Below, piece after piece: positions 37,006 through 46,084 of a stretch of DNA of 64,000 bases. The translations under genes and the position numbers were made by a program. The notes under the pieces are model-generated. The model saw only the letters and a program-made list of their open reading frames with translations. It ran no database searches and was not told the origin of the DNA. The DNA is from an uncultured Alphaproteobacteria bacterium (GTDB lineage: Bacteria > Pseudomonadota > Alphaproteobacteria > SP197). Location of the stretch: positions 1 through 64,000 of the forward strand of contig CALSLK010000037.1 of assembly GCA_943787175.1 (NCBI GenBank), in the 5' to 3' direction. Every line of letters begins with the position of its first letter. Within the stretch, counting starts at the first letter, position 1.

Positions 37006-37641
37006 CTAGTTCCTCATGTCGCTGAATGCCGCATACATGCCAAGGCCGATAAAGAGGCTTCCGCAGAAATAGCGTGGAATCGGACCCTGCATGAATCTGC
37101 CACCAATCCACTGCCGAAGGCCTCCGGCGAGTAGGGCATAGGCGCCGTCGGTCAGAAGCGCCAAGCCTGAATAGAGAAGCCCGAGCAACAGGAGCTGTTG
37201 CGGTACCGCACCCAGGGCCGGATCAACAAACTGGGGAAGGAAGGCCAGGAAAAAGACCGCAATCTTGGGATTGAACACGCTGATGACGATGCCGTCGATC
37301 AGCAGGCGCTTGAGAGTGACCGGTTCGGTTGCGCCAGGGCCGGTTTGTTTGCCTCCCCGCGCCAGGATCATGCGAAGACCCAGGTAGATCAGGTAGGCAG
37401 CTCCCAACAGCTTGACGATTCCAAAGGCCGTTGCGGAGGTCAGCAGGATTGCGGAGAGCCCGATGGCTGCTGCAACGGCATGAACAAGGGCGCCCAGCGA
37501 CAAACCCAGGACGGAAACCAGTCCTGCGCGATATCCCTGTGCCGCGCTGCGCGAGACTGCATAGAGAACGCCGGGCCCGGGAATTACCAGGACGACAAGT
37601 GCCGCAACGACAAACCCCAGGAACATGGTGCTGTTGAGCAT
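37006..37641 (-). CDS. LysE/RhtB-family amino-acid exporter
   Basis: 211-residue inner-membrane exporter with six helices. Signature N-terminal segment LVVLVIPGPGVLYAVSRSAA and the conserved GALVHAVAAAIGLSAILLTS and GAAYLIYLGLRMI blocks are present, as is FNPKIAVFFLAFLPQFVDP. Expected to export a neutral or basic amino acid or homoserine lactone; the substrate is not evident. It stands divergent from the GST gene. Confidence 0.88.
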   Translation of the reverse strand: MLNSTMFLGFVVAALVVLVIPGPGVLYAVSRSAAQGYRAGLVSVLGLSLGALVHAVAAAIGLSAILLTSATAFGIVKLLGAAYLIYLGLRMILARGGKQTGPGATEPVTLKRLLIDGIVISVFNPKIAVFFLAFLPQFVDPALGAVPQQLLLLGLLYSGLALLTDGAYALLAGGLRQWIGGRFMQGPIPRYFCGSLFIGLGMYAAFSDMRN

Positions 37642-37813
37642 GGGCGCTCCGATTGGTTGAAGCCGGCACTGACCGGTTCAGCGTCGCGCAACGATCAGCC
37701 CAGTATGCCCCAGCCTCTGCGCTTTCGGCCAGAAGACATCGATCAGGTCTTGCTTGCGCCCCGGTTCCATCCCGTGCCAGATCATGATGTTTGGTCAGAT
37801 CTGGAGTGAGCCC

Positions 37814-38485
37814 GTGGCAGAGATTGCTTGTTACTACATCAGCGGAAGCCCGCCTTGTTGGACGGTCATGCTGGCGCTCGAAGCCAAGGGTCTGGCCTAT
37901 GAGGCACGCCGTCTCGACAATGGAAAGGGCGAGCAGAAAGGTGAGGCCTTTCTGGCCGTGAACCCGCGCGGCACGGTCCCTGTCCTGGTCTTCGATGGTC
38001 TCGTGGTGCGCGAGACCAACGCCATTCTGGCTTTTTTGGATGCGTTGGAACCCGATCCGCCGCTATTTGGCACAGCATTGCCGCATACGGCTGCGATCTG
38101 GCAGACGGTCGAGGAAACCGAGGCACGTTTGCGAACCCCGATCGGTTCGGTCACCCGTCCTATCTTTCGTGGTCGTACGGCCGAAATGCGTGATCAGATC
38201 GATACGGCAATAGTCCAGGTGCGCGACGTGCTCGATGAACTGGAAGCCGGTCTTGCCGGGGCGTCTTATCTGGTTGGTGAGACACTCAGCGCGGCCGACC
38301 TCGCAGTTTACCCTGCCATCATGCAGTTGATGCGGGGCGCGACGCGTGACGGTGCTGAAGTGCTCGACCTGAAGGTCGCGCCGCTCGCGGAACACTATCC
38401 AGGGATTGCCGCTTGGGCTGGGCGCGTCGAGGCATTGCCTGGTTACGATCAGGCCTATCCGCCGCACTGGCGTAAGGGCCCCTGA
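37814..38485 (+). CDS. Glutathione S-transferase family protein
   Basis: 223 residues. I place the start at GTG 37814 because GGAGTGAG precedes it with correct spacing; the longer frame from 37754 has no site. Thioredoxin-like N-terminal domain with YYISGSPPCWTVMLALEAKG (serine/cysteine active region), the cis-proline motif GTVPVLVF and the glutathione contact VVRETNAILAFL. The helical C-terminal domain contains LSAADLAVYPAIMQL. The specific reaction is unknown. It is convergent with the TMADH-like gene, one base apart. Confidence 0.85.
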   Translation: MAEIACYYISGSPPCWTVMLALEAKGLAYEARRLDNGKGEQKGEAFLAVNPRGTVPVLVFDGLVVRETNAILAFLDALEPDPPLFGTALPHTAAIWQTVEETEARLRTPIGSVTRPIFRGRTAEMRDQIDTAIVQVRDVLDELEAGLAGASYLVGETLSAADLAVYPAIMQLMRGATRDGAEVLDLKVAPLAEHYPGIAAWAGRVEALPGYDQAYPPHWRKGP

Positions 38486-40558
38486 TTAGCCGTCCTCGAA
38501 GAACACCCGGTCGTGTTTCAAGGGGTTATCAAGGTCCAGGGTAGCATCGAGTTCACGCGCATAGCGGTGGCCGGAGAATACGGCAGCAGCAATGATTGCC
38601 GGTGCTTCGCAGTCTCCGATGCGCTTGAGTGATTTTGGCGCACCTTCCACGCCTTCAGCAATCCTGGTGGTCAGCGCCTGATAGAGGCTGTCCATAGGCG
38701 TGCGCGCCGTGACCAGCACCAGGGATTGCACCTTTAGCGGTTTTTCGGTGCCCGTGTAGTTGCATTGCAGGGTTGCCGCTGCGCCATCAAAGCTGGAGAT
38801 ATTGTGTCCGGTGATCAGGTCCACGCCCATCTCCATCAGTCGCGATTGCCCGCGCCATCTATCCTGCGTGAACTTGCCCCATGCCGAAACCGCGTCTTCG
38901 GGGGTTACCAGCGTTACCGGCAGGCCTGATTCGCGCAGCCGTTCAGCCAAAACCGAGCCCATGTAGTAGTGGTCATCGTCAAACACGATCGTGGGCCCCG
39001 ACGGAAGATTGCCGGCCATGATGTCATCGGCCGTGAAGAGATTCTCCAATGGACCCAGATTGCTGATCCCTCTGGAATTGGCAGCGCCGAACCCGTCCCT
39101 GCGCCAGGTTGATCCCGTTGCGATGGCAATATGGTCCGCGCCAACGGCCAGGGCATCTTCAACGCCAAGCTCGCTTTCACGGAAGATTTCGACATTGGGC
39201 ATCTTTTCGAGTTGTTGCAGGCGATAGTCGCGAACGCGGATCCACTCGCTCAAACCGGGCAAGCCGGCTTCGCGCGTGACGCGACCGCCAAGATCGCGAG
39301 TTGCCTCGGCCAGCACCACGTCATAGCCGCGCTTGCCAAGCGCATGGGCTGCTTCCAGCCCGGCGGGACCTGCGCCGACGATCAGAACCCGTGAATCAGA
39401 ACCCTTGTCTTCGATCTTCTCGGGATGCCAGCCGCGCCTCCACTCCTCGCTCATCGTCGGGTTCTGCGTGCAGCGGATGGGAAATCCCTTGCCGTCGCCG
39501 ACATAACAGACGTTGCACCCGATGCATTCGCGGATGTCTTCGAGACGTCCTTCTTCGATCTTCTTGGGCAGGAAGGGGTCGGCAATCGAGGGACGTGCAG
39601 CACCGACAAAGTCCATCACGCCACGCTTGATGTGGCTGACCATCATGTCAGGGGAGGTGAAACGGCCCACGGTCACGACAGGCTTGGTGGTCAGACTCTT
39701 GATCGCAGCGACATAGGGTTCCAGCGAACCCTGTTCGACAAATCGGGAAAGCCCCATTTCCAGGGAATAGTCGCTGACGTTGATATCCCAGAGATCAGGC
39801 AGTTCACCCAGAATCTCGAACATCTCGCGTGTTTCACCGGCTACCGGGTTGCCATCGCCACCGCCACCGCCATTGGTCTCGGCAGAGAAACGCACGGCAA
39901 CCGCCATGGTATCGCCGACGGCTTCCTTGGTATCTTCAATGATCTCGCGGATCAGGCGGACGCGGTTCTCGATGGAGCCGCCGTATTCGTCCGTTCTCTG
40001 GTTGTGTTTCGCAGACAGGAACTGCGAGAGAAGATAGCCGTGCGTGGCATAGACATAAGCGATGTCGAAGCCCGCAGTTTTGGCGCGCAGGGCGGCATTG
40101 CGATGCCAGCGGCGCACTTCACGAATGTCGGACAGGTCCATGGCCCGGGTCTGGAACGGGTTGCCAGCCAGGTTGGGCATGCTCGAGACACCAAGGGCAA
40201 CCTCCCGTGTACCCAGGTTGGCGACGCTGGCGCCGCCCAGGCAAAGCTCGACCCCTGCCAGGGCACCGTGTGCATGAACCTTCTCGGTCATCAGAGCATG
40301 GGCCCTCACATCGCCGTCGTCCCACAGGGATGCACAGGGATGGGGCGGATCGTCGACTGCGGGGTGCACGGAACAGTATTCAGTGTTGACCACAGCCCAG
40401 CCGCCTTCGGCCTTCATCTCGCGTAAACCGGCAAGAGTGCGGGGGTGATGCCAACCGCTGCCGGTGCAATGGGGTACTTGATAGAAGCGGTTTTTTGCGG
40501 TTACGGGCCCGATCTTGATGGGTTCAAACAGAATGTCGTAACGGGGATCGCGGGTCAT
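38486..40558 (-). CDS. Trimethylamine/dimethylamine dehydrogenase-like iron-sulfur flavoprotein
   Basis: 690 residues. An Old-Yellow-Enzyme barrel carries KNRFYQVPHC at residues 22-31, the cysteine that binds FMN covalently in TMADH. Further matches to TMADH are NTEYCSV, YVYATHGYLLSQFL, LWDINVSDY and RRGWHPEK. From memory of the Methylophilus enzyme, these include the aromatic substrate bowl and the catalytic Tyr/His/Asp set. The cluster motif is CIGCNVCYVGDG then RCTQNP. The C-terminus holds nucleotide-binding domains (VLIVGAGPAGLEAAHALG). TMADH, dimethylamine and histamine dehydrogenases share these marks, so the amine is open. Its start overlaps the stop of the TetR gene. Confidence 0.85.
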   Translation of the reverse strand: MTRDPRYDILFEPIKIGPVTAKNRFYQVPHCTGSGWHHPRTLAGLREMKAEGGWAVVNTEYCSVHPAVDDPPHPCASLWDDGDVRAHALMTEKVHAHGALAGVELCLGGASVANLGTREVALGVSSMPNLAGNPFQTRAMDLSDIREVRRWHRNAALRAKTAGFDIAYVYATHGYLLSQFLSAKHNQRTDEYGGSIENRVRLIREIIEDTKEAVGDTMAVAVRFSAETNGGGGGDGNPVAGETREMFEILGELPDLWDINVSDYSLEMGLSRFVEQGSLEPYVAAIKSLTTKPVVTVGRFTSPDMMVSHIKRGVMDFVGAARPSIADPFLPKKIEEGRLEDIRECIGCNVCYVGDGKGFPIRCTQNPTMSEEWRRGWHPEKIEDKGSDSRVLIVGAGPAGLEAAHALGKRGYDVVLAEATRDLGGRVTREAGLPGLSEWIRVRDYRLQQLEKMPNVEIFRESELGVEDALAVGADHIAIATGSTWRRDGFGAANSRGISNLGPLENLFTADDIMAGNLPSGPTIVFDDDHYYMGSVLAERLRESGLPVTLVTPEDAVSAWGKFTQDRWRGQSRLMEMGVDLITGHNISSFDGAAATLQCNYTGTEKPLKVQSLVLVTARTPMDSLYQALTTRIAEGVEGAPKSLKRIGDCEAPAIIAAAVFSGHRYARELDATLDLDNPLKHDRVFFEDG

Positions 40559-41238
40559 ACAGCCACCAGGGAACATGTAAGGGGGTGATCAGGATCGGGT
40601 CGGGTGAAGTGTTTCGGAAACACTTGTGCAAAGTAGGAAAGACAATCAAAGCGTGCCTTTTCCCGGCTTATCTCCTTGGGATAGAGCAGCATGTTGAGCC
40701 AGAGCCCATCAACTAGCGCTTCGATGCTCCTGACCACGGATGCAACATCCAGCTGATCATACCGGCCATCGGCAATAATTTCCTTGCAGAGCCGAGACAT
40801 TTCGACTGTGCGCTCATCATCATGGCGTTGACGCATCTTCAGATAGTTCGGTCTGTACTTGGCTTGCCCCCAGAAGGCGAACCATACCGACAGCTTTTTG
40901 GGTGTGCAGATTTTTCGGTCAAAATCGGCACCGACAATGGCAGCCAGTTGTGTAGCCGCACCAGCGCCTGCCTCCACCATCGCCTCATGCCAGCAGGCAT
41001 AATGCTCGTCGGCAAGAAAACCGAGCGTCTCGATATAGAGGTCTTCCTTGCTGTTGAAGTGAAAGTTGACGACCCCGTGAGAGAGCTTGGCACCCTTGGT
41101 GACGGTTTCCAGTGTTGTGCCGGAGAAACCTCTCCTGGATATGGAGTCGATGGTCGCATTGATCAGTTGCTGACGACGCGCCTTACGCGTCGCGGTGCGA
41201 CTGCTGCTTCCACTCTTCTTTTCTTCAACCTGCGACAT
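40555..41238 (-). CDS. BetI-like TetR-family repressor
   Basis: 227 residues. DNA-binding domain ARRQQLINATIDSISRRGFS, GTTLETVTKGAKLSHGVVNF and HFNSKEDLYIETLGFLADEH closely resembles BetI, the choline-responsive repressor. It shares the operon with, and overlaps by four bases, the TMADH-like dehydrogenase gene, so it probably senses a methylated amine and controls that enzyme. I start at MSQVEEKKSG (41238). An upstream stretch is open but has no ribosome site. Confidence 0.85.
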   Translation of the reverse strand: MSQVEEKKSGSSSRTATRKARRQQLINATIDSISRRGFSGTTLETVTKGAKLSHGVVNFHFNSKEDLYIETLGFLADEHYACWHEAMVEAGAGAATQLAAIVGADFDRKICTPKKLSVWFAFWGQAKYRPNYLKMRQRHDDERTVEMSRLCKEIIADGRYDQLDVASVVRSIEALVDGLWLNMLLYPKEISREKARFDCLSYFAQVFPKHFTRPDPDHPLTCSLVAV

Positions 41239-41358
41239 GACAATGTCTCGATAACTGGTGTGATCTCCAGGATCACATTTTCCATTGGTCGGTATTTCTG
41301 ACCTGCCTGGCTTGACTCCATCTGCTTTCAACATCAAACGGATCGAGGTTCAAGTTTC

Positions 41359-41511
41359 ATGTCGGAAAAGCAGCAGGTTGTGCACGCTTCTGAACCTTTG
41401 AAAGTCGGTGGCGCTGGCGTTGCCCTCATGGATTTGCCGGAACCGGGCCAGGATGTTCGCATCGTTCCGGACGGTATTGCATTTTCATCAGTGAGCGAGC
41501 GACGAAGTTGA
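41359..41511 (+). CDS. Possible 50-residue protein
   Basis: Frame MSEKQQVVHASEPLKVGGAG onward, ending SVSERRS. GAGG lies 13 bases before the ATG. It is divergent from the TetR gene and followed by a predicted ECF promoter. No family, no membrane helix. It could be the residue of a longer lost gene. Confidence 0.3.
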   Translation: MSEKQQVVHASEPLKVGGAGVALMDLPEPGQDVRIVPDGIAFSSVSERRS

Positions 41512-41524
41512 CCTCCTGCTGCGT

Positions 41525-41554
41525 TGATCCAGCATCCGTCTCGATGCGTAACAC
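41525..41554 (+). promoter_or_regulatory. Predicted RpoE/ChrR-type promoter for cfa
   Basis: TGATCC, then 18 bases, then TAACAC. Rhodobacter RpoE promoters are described as TGATCC with TAAGA-like -10 elements at similar spacing, and the promoter proposed for the rpoE gene in this window has the same -35 and spacing. Transcription would begin near 41562, giving a leader of about 110 bases for cfa. Confidence 0.55.
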
Positions 41555-41674
41555 AATTACTCAGACTCACAGGTTTGAGCACCGCTGGGCGCCTCTGCAT
41601 GTCCCCCTCTGCCCCCTCGCAGAGGTGCCCAGCCCCATTTTGTTTTACGTGGCAAACAGGCATGATCTGAAGAC

Positions 41675-42886
41675 ATGACAACGGAAACGCAACCCAACGT
41701 TCATTCCGGGAGCATCAGCGTCTGGCAGCGATCCGTATCGCGGATGGCGTCCAAGGCCGACTATGGCTCCCTGACACTTGTCTTTCCCAATGGCGCAGAG
41801 GCCCATTGCCAGGGCCGATACAGTGGTCCGCGCGCCGCGATCACGATCAACTCATGGCGTCTACTCTGGCGGATATGGTCGCGGGGCGATCTGGGTTTTG
41901 CCGAAGCCTATATGGCCGGCGAGTGTGATACCCCCGACCTGCGCGAATTGATGGCTTGGGCTTTGGCCAATGAAGCACGGTTCTCGAAGATGATGGACGG
42001 TGGATTTGCAGCATTTGCTGCCTCGCTCGTTCATCGTTTGCGGCCCAATACGCGGTCGGGCTCACGGCGCAACATCCGCCGGCATTACGACCTTTCCAAT
42101 ACGTTCTATGAAACCTGGCTCGATGCCAGCATGACCTATTCCTCTGCCTGGTTTGGCGGAGATCTGTCACATTCGCTGGAGGCGGCACAGAACGCCAAGT
42201 ATGCCAGAATTGCCGAAATGGCCGGGATCACATCAGAGCATCATGTGCTAGAGATCGGCTGTGGTTGGGGTGGCTTCTGCGCGTGGGCTGCACGCGAGAT
42301 CGGCTGCCATATAACGGCAGTCACCATATCAAGCGCTCAGCATGGTTATGCCCAGGATCGCATCAGGGCAGAGGGCCTCGATCATCTGGTTGATATCAGG
42401 CTCATGGATTATCGCGACATCGTTGACGACTACGACGTGATCGTTTCGATCGAGATGATCGAAGCGGTCGGTGAGAAATTCTGGCCCGTCTATGCCAACG
42501 TGTTGCAACAGCGACTGCGACCCGGTGGACGGGCGGTCCTGCAAGCGATCACCATTAATGCCGATAGTTTCGAGGGTTACCGAAACCGCGCTGACTTCAT
42601 TCAGGCGCATGTGTTTCCCGGCGGCATGTTGCCGACCAACGCACGGCTCGACGACATGGCTCTGAAAGCAGGGCTGAAGCCTGCTAGCCGGCTCATGTTT
42701 GGCAGGGATTATGCCGAAACGCTCCGGCGCTGGCGCCTTGCCTTTGAGGCGGCCTGGCCGGCCATCGAGAAGCTGGACTTTGATGAACGATTCCGGCGGA
42801 TGTGGCGCTATTACCTGGTCTATTGCGAGGCTGGCTTTGACGTCGGTCGCATCGATGTCGGTCTGTTCGCGATGGATCGTACCTGA
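41675..42886 (+). CDS. Cyclopropane-fatty-acyl-phospholipid synthase family methyltransferase
   Basis: 403 residues. The SAM-binding motif is HVLEIGCGWGGFCAWAAREI; CfaS features include RRHYDLSNTFYETWLDASMT and YSSAWF, and FPGGMLPTNARLDDMALKAG. It methylates double bonds of membrane lipid chains, giving cyclopropane or methyl-branched products. It heads a two-gene operon with DUF3833 (ATGG overlap) behind a predicted ECF promoter. CfaS homologues are part of ChrR/RpoE photooxidative stress regulons. Confidence 0.88.
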   Translation: MTTETQPNVHSGSISVWQRSVSRMASKADYGSLTLVFPNGAEAHCQGRYSGPRAAITINSWRLLWRIWSRGDLGFAEAYMAGECDTPDLRELMAWALANEARFSKMMDGGFAAFAASLVHRLRPNTRSGSRRNIRRHYDLSNTFYETWLDASMTYSSAWFGGDLSHSLEAAQNAKYARIAEMAGITSEHHVLEIGCGWGGFCAWAAREIGCHITAVTISSAQHGYAQDRIRAEGLDHLVDIRLMDYRDIVDDYDVIVSIEMIEAVGEKFWPVYANVLQQRLRPGGRAVLQAITINADSFEGYRNRADFIQAHVFPGGMLPTNARLDDMALKAGLKPASRLMFGRDYAETLRRWRLAFEAAWPAIEKLDFDERFRRMWRYYLVYCEAGFDVGRIDVGLFAMDRT

Positions 42887-43377
42887 TGGTCGCACAAACA
42901 GAGCTTTTTCCCGACCAACTCGACCTCCACGATTTCTTTGTTGGCGACAGCAAGGCCTGGGGCATGGTCATGAGCCGGGCAGGCAAGGTGCAACGTCGGT
43001 TCCGCGTCGACATTACCGGCCATTGCGATGCCGAGAACCTGGTGCTCGACGAGCGTTTTGTGTTTGACGACGGTGAGAAAGACCGTCGGATATGGAAGAT
43101 CGAACACCAGGGCGATAGCGTGAGCGGCCATGCATCAGATGTGATCGGGACGGCTGGTGGTTTGATCCACGGTCCCATGCTGCAATGGACCTACGATATT
43201 GCGATCAAGGTGGGCAGTCGACCTGTCCGTGTCCGTTTTGACGACTGGATGATCCTGGCCGACGATAACGTCATGCTCAGTCACGCGGTCATCAGAAAGT
43301 TCGGCATTCGCGTTGCCGATGTCTTCATTGCGTTCAGAAAGTCCGACAGCATCCAGGCACCCCGCGCTGCAGCCTGA
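42886..43377 (+). CDS. DUF3833 family protein
   Basis: 163 residues. Lipocalin-like beta-rich text (LHDFFVGDSKAWGMVMSRAG; RRFRVDITGHCDAENLVLDE; DWMILADDNVMLSHAVIRKF) typical of DUF3833. Many family members have a lipobox, but this one starts without a signal peptide. It overlaps cfa by one base. DUF3833 genes recur in ChrR-controlled lipid-stress clusters, so a role in modifying or carrying altered lipids is inferred. Confidence 0.75.
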   Translation: MVAQTELFPDQLDLHDFFVGDSKAWGMVMSRAGKVQRRFRVDITGHCDAENLVLDERFVFDDGEKDRRIWKIEHQGDSVSGHASDVIGTAGGLIHGPMLQWTYDIAIKVGSRPVRVRFDDWMILADDNVMLSHAVIRKFGIRVADVFIAFRKSDSIQAPRAAA

Positions 43378-43391
43378 CAAAGAGCGGGGGT

Positions 43392-43832
43392 CTAGCCGGT
43401 TCGCTTTGCGATGGTCCGATTGATCATTCGGATGACCGGCCCGATCAGGGGCAGATGCGCATGAATGGCGCCGGCCGCATCCCAATAATCCAGATGAGTC
43501 AGAATGCGGGCATCGGGACCGAACGTTACGGCCGACATGCCATCGAACGCGGTTGCTGACCCTCCGACTTCGCCTGATTCGAAACGCCATTCCAGATAGC
43601 CGCGGCTCTCGCTCATCGCGATATCGCGAACGCTGAATCGCGGTGCTTCAAAGGCGCGAAACATGCCTGCCATGATCCGTTTCATGGCATCGCGTCCCCT
43701 GACCTCGTGGAACGGGTCACGGAACAAGACATCCTGATGAACCAGGTCATCCAGGCGTTCGAGCGTGTCGGCAGACAGCGTCTCGAACAAATCGCCATAG
43801 GCCCGAAGCGCCGTCTGGTCTGCATCGTTCAT
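43392..43832 (-). CDS. NTF2/SnoaL-fold protein
   Basis: 146 residues. Starts MNDADQTALRAYGDLFETLS, then TLERLDDLVHQDVLFRDPFH and MKRIMAGMFRAFEAPRFSVR, the cone-shaped SnoaL fold. No catalytic set can be assigned. The start overlaps the SDR stop by four bases, so it is the last gene of the minus-strand operon that begins at 47430. It is convergent with the DUF3833 gene. Confidence 0.8.
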   Translation of the reverse strand: MNDADQTALRAYGDLFETLSADTLERLDDLVHQDVLFRDPFHEVRGRDAMKRIMAGMFRAFEAPRFSVRDIAMSESRGYLEWRFESGEVGGSATAFDGMSAVTFGPDARILTHLDYWDAAGAIHAHLPLIGPVIRMINRTIAKRTG

Positions 43833-44596
43833 GACGTCACCATGCGACGGGTCAGGGCAAAGGCAAGCCGCCGGGGAAGGAACCGCAGAAACCGGGTCGC
43901 CAGATCCATCTGCCACGGGAACGCAATCTCGAACCGGTTCGTAGCCAGGCCGCTGACAATGGTTTCGGCAGCCTGATCGACGGGGACGAGAAACGGCATC
44001 TCAAAGGTGTTCTGTTGGGTCAGCGGGGTTTCCACGAAGCCGGGATTGATGATCTGGATTGTAACGCCTTTTCCTTCACATTCGACGCGTAAGGCTTCGG
44101 CCAGATTGACCAGGCCCGCCTTGGAAGCTCCATAGACACCGGCATTGGGCAATCCAAAGCGGCTGGTCAGCGAGGAAACAATCGCGATGTGCCCGGTTCC
44201 ACGTGTCAGCATGGCGCGCAGCAGAGGATCCAGGCAGTTGAGAACACCACCTACGTTCACGTCAACCTGGCGGCATGCCTCCATGGCGTCGAAGGCACCG
44301 GCAGATATCGGTTTGTAGGTTCCGGCACAAAGTACTGCTGTATGGATGTGGCCCAGTTCTGCTTCGATTGCAGCGGCTGTTTGTGCAACGGCAATTCCGT
44401 CGGTCACATCCAGCTCGAAGTCATGGAGGTTTGTGTTTTCCTGTTCGCTAGCAAGGTTGCGCAGGCTCTCTCTACTTCGGGCGCTGATGGCGACTTTGTG
44501 TCCGTCTCCTGCCAGTCTTGCGGCAACCTCTGATCCAATGCCGCTGCTGGCACCGGTCACCCAGACACATCCCGTCCCCGGGTTGGCCATTGCCAT
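43829..44596 (-). CDS. Short-chain dehydrogenase/reductase
   Basis: 255 residues. Rossmann motif VWVTGASSGIGSEVAARLAG, active-site SLTSRFGLPNAGVYGASKAG with Ser, Tyr and Lys, and NPGFVETPL. The C-terminal tail ends in a hydrophobic basic stretch (MDLATRFLRFLPRRLAFALT) that may lie on the membrane. Four genes upstream and one downstream are linked by overlaps or gaps of a few bases. An SDR is a regular member of ChrR-associated clusters. Confidence 0.88.
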   Translation of the reverse strand: MAMANPGTGCVWVTGASSGIGSEVAARLAGDGHKVAISARSRESLRNLASEQENTNLHDFELDVTDGIAVAQTAAAIEAELGHIHTAVLCAGTYKPISAGAFDAMEACRQVDVNVGGVLNCLDPLLRAMLTRGTGHIAIVSSLTSRFGLPNAGVYGASKAGLVNLAEALRVECEGKGVTIQIINPGFVETPLTQQNTFEMPFLVPVDQAAETIVSGLATNRFEIAFPWQMDLATRFLRFLPRRLAFALTRRMVTS

Positions 44597-44600
44597 GATG

Positions 44601-45299
44601 TCAGGCTCCGATCAGGGATGTGATCTGTTTCCAGGTTTCCTGGTCTGGAACATTCACTGCGTGATAGTTGACCTGCTCGCCACGGGCATCGAAACGCAGG
44701 CCGCACCAGGCACCCTGCAGGCTGTACCAGATCGTCAGATCGAGATCGCCACTTGCCTCGTAGCGGCGTGCTTCCAGGTATTCGCTCGCCACGTTCATGC
44801 GGTCGATGCCGGCAGGAACATGAAAAACCTCCTTGATTCTGCCCTTTTGCGTATCGAGAAGGCGGTTGCGGGTGGGCGTTTCTGGATGCCAGTAACTGGT
44901 TGTGAGCATGTCGGATTCAACCGTCACAAACCCATCGTCTCCCTCAACGACAAGTGCTTGGCCGTCATGGTGCGCACGCACGACATGATCGGTGCCGTCG
45001 TCATGCGTCCTGCTCTCCAGGTGCACCAGGCGACCGTCACGCCAGACTTCATGGTTGGTATGTTCGTACCGGAACACGGGAATCCAGGCGACCTCGACCT
45101 CCAGGGCAATCTCCACATGCACCACAAGCTCGTTGTCGCGATGTGTGAAGTCGAGACGGTGTGTACCGATCAAGGTATCGCCACGCACGACTTCGAACAG
45201 CATGGACTGGGGTGCGGCATGTGTCCTGGATGTAGCGCAGCCCGCTATCGCCCCGACTGCAGTGCCCATCAACGATCGACGCGTGATCAGCGGGGTCAC
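44601..45299 (-). CDS. DUF6134-like exported protein
   Basis: 232 residues. N-terminus ITRRSLMGTAVGAIAGCATS has a twin-arginine pair and a possible lipobox (AIAGC), so it is exported and perhaps lipidated. The beta-rich body (VRGDTLIGTHRLDFTHRDNE; YEHTNHEVWRDGRLVHLESR; TSYWHPETPTRNRLLDTQKG) resembles the protein at 61409 over its whole length. Overlaps the DUF1365 gene by four bases. Function unknown; a lipocalin-like lipid or steroid carrier is possible. Confidence 0.7.
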   Translation of the reverse strand: MTPLITRRSLMGTAVGAIAGCATSRTHAAPQSMLFEVVRGDTLIGTHRLDFTHRDNELVVHVEIALEVEVAWIPVFRYEHTNHEVWRDGRLVHLESRTHDDGTDHVVRAHHDGQALVVEGDDGFVTVESDMLTTSYWHPETPTRNRLLDTQKGRIKEVFHVPAGIDRMNVASEYLEARRYEASGDLDLTIWYSLQGAWCGLRFDARGEQVNYHAVNVPDQETWKQITSLIGA

Positions 45300-46084
45300 G
45301 ACGAGCGCCCACTCTGGCCGAGGACTTCGGGCGTTGTGGCTGGAACATGATCATGGACTGGGACGCGCTTCAGCCAGAGCCGCACGGCTTCAAATCGGAT
45401 CGCGGTAAAAACCTTAACGGTCATCAAAGGAAACCGGAGCAGAATGCGGATGAGCTCTTTTGAGCTGAAGGGCGCGCGTTTGCCGCTCTGGATCGCGACC
45501 AGTCTGGGCTTGCCATCCATAACATGCTGAATCTGCAACATCAGGTCATCGCCGGGGACCGTAAGACGGAAGTGATAGTTGCCTTCGACCGGCAGAAACG
45601 GCGAAACATGAAAGGCCTTGGCGCAGCTGTGCCGAAACACCCGATCTTCTGACGCGGTGCTGTCAGCGGGAATGAGATAGCTGCGGCGTTCGCCAAAGGT
45701 GTTGCGCACTTCATAGATCACCGCTGCAAGTTCACCGTTCAGTTGGTGGCAAAACCAGACCGAGATGGGATTGAAGGCATAGCCGAACATACGTGGCAGG
45801 CAGAGAATACGAATAGAGCCGCCAATGACGTCCATACCGGCAGATCGCAGGTGGCCTTCCGCCCACATGCGCAAGCTGGAGCCATCGCCGGGCCCATGGT
45901 CATGATCGTGAAAGGCCATAAGCGCCGGGCGATTGTATCCAAACAGGCGAGAGCCGCGGTCGAGTTCTGGCAACTCGTCGATATCGAGCAGCATGGAAAA
46001 TGCGCGATAGCTGAATCGATGCCGGGGCGCCATGCGGTGATGCATGATGCGGCCGACATAGATGCTTGAGGCCATCGTGTTCAT
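45296..46084 (-). CDS. DUF1365 family protein
   Basis: 262 residues starting MNTMASSIYVGRIMHHRMAP. Conserved text RFSYRAFSMLLDIDELPELD, LCLPRMFGYAFNPISVWFCH and HVSPFLPVEGNYHFRLTVPG identifies DUF1365. The start overlaps the stop of the flavoprotein gene (TAATG). DUF1365 genes travel with CfaS and an amine-oxidase-like flavoprotein in many proteobacteria; I recall a link to furan or modified fatty acids in Rhodobacter, but the step is not assigned here. Confidence 0.85.
   Translation of the reverse strand: MNTMASSIYVGRIMHHRMAPRHRFSYRAFSMLLDIDELPELDRGSRLFGYNRPALMAFHDHDHGPGDGSSLRMWAEGHLRSAGMDVIGGSIRILCLPRMFGYAFNPISVWFCHQLNGELAAVIYEVRNTFGERRSYLIPADSTASEDRVFRHSCAKAFHVSPFLPVEGNYHFRLTVPGDDLMLQIQHVMDGKPRLVAIQSGKRAPFSSKELIRILLRFPLMTVKVFTAIRFEAVRLWLKRVPVHDHVPATTPEVLGQSGRSS

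Noticed and set aside
41246-41275. TGATCC-N18-TCGAGA upstream of the BetI-like gene
   Set aside because: The -10 part does not match the other two predicted ECF promoters and would leave almost no leader.
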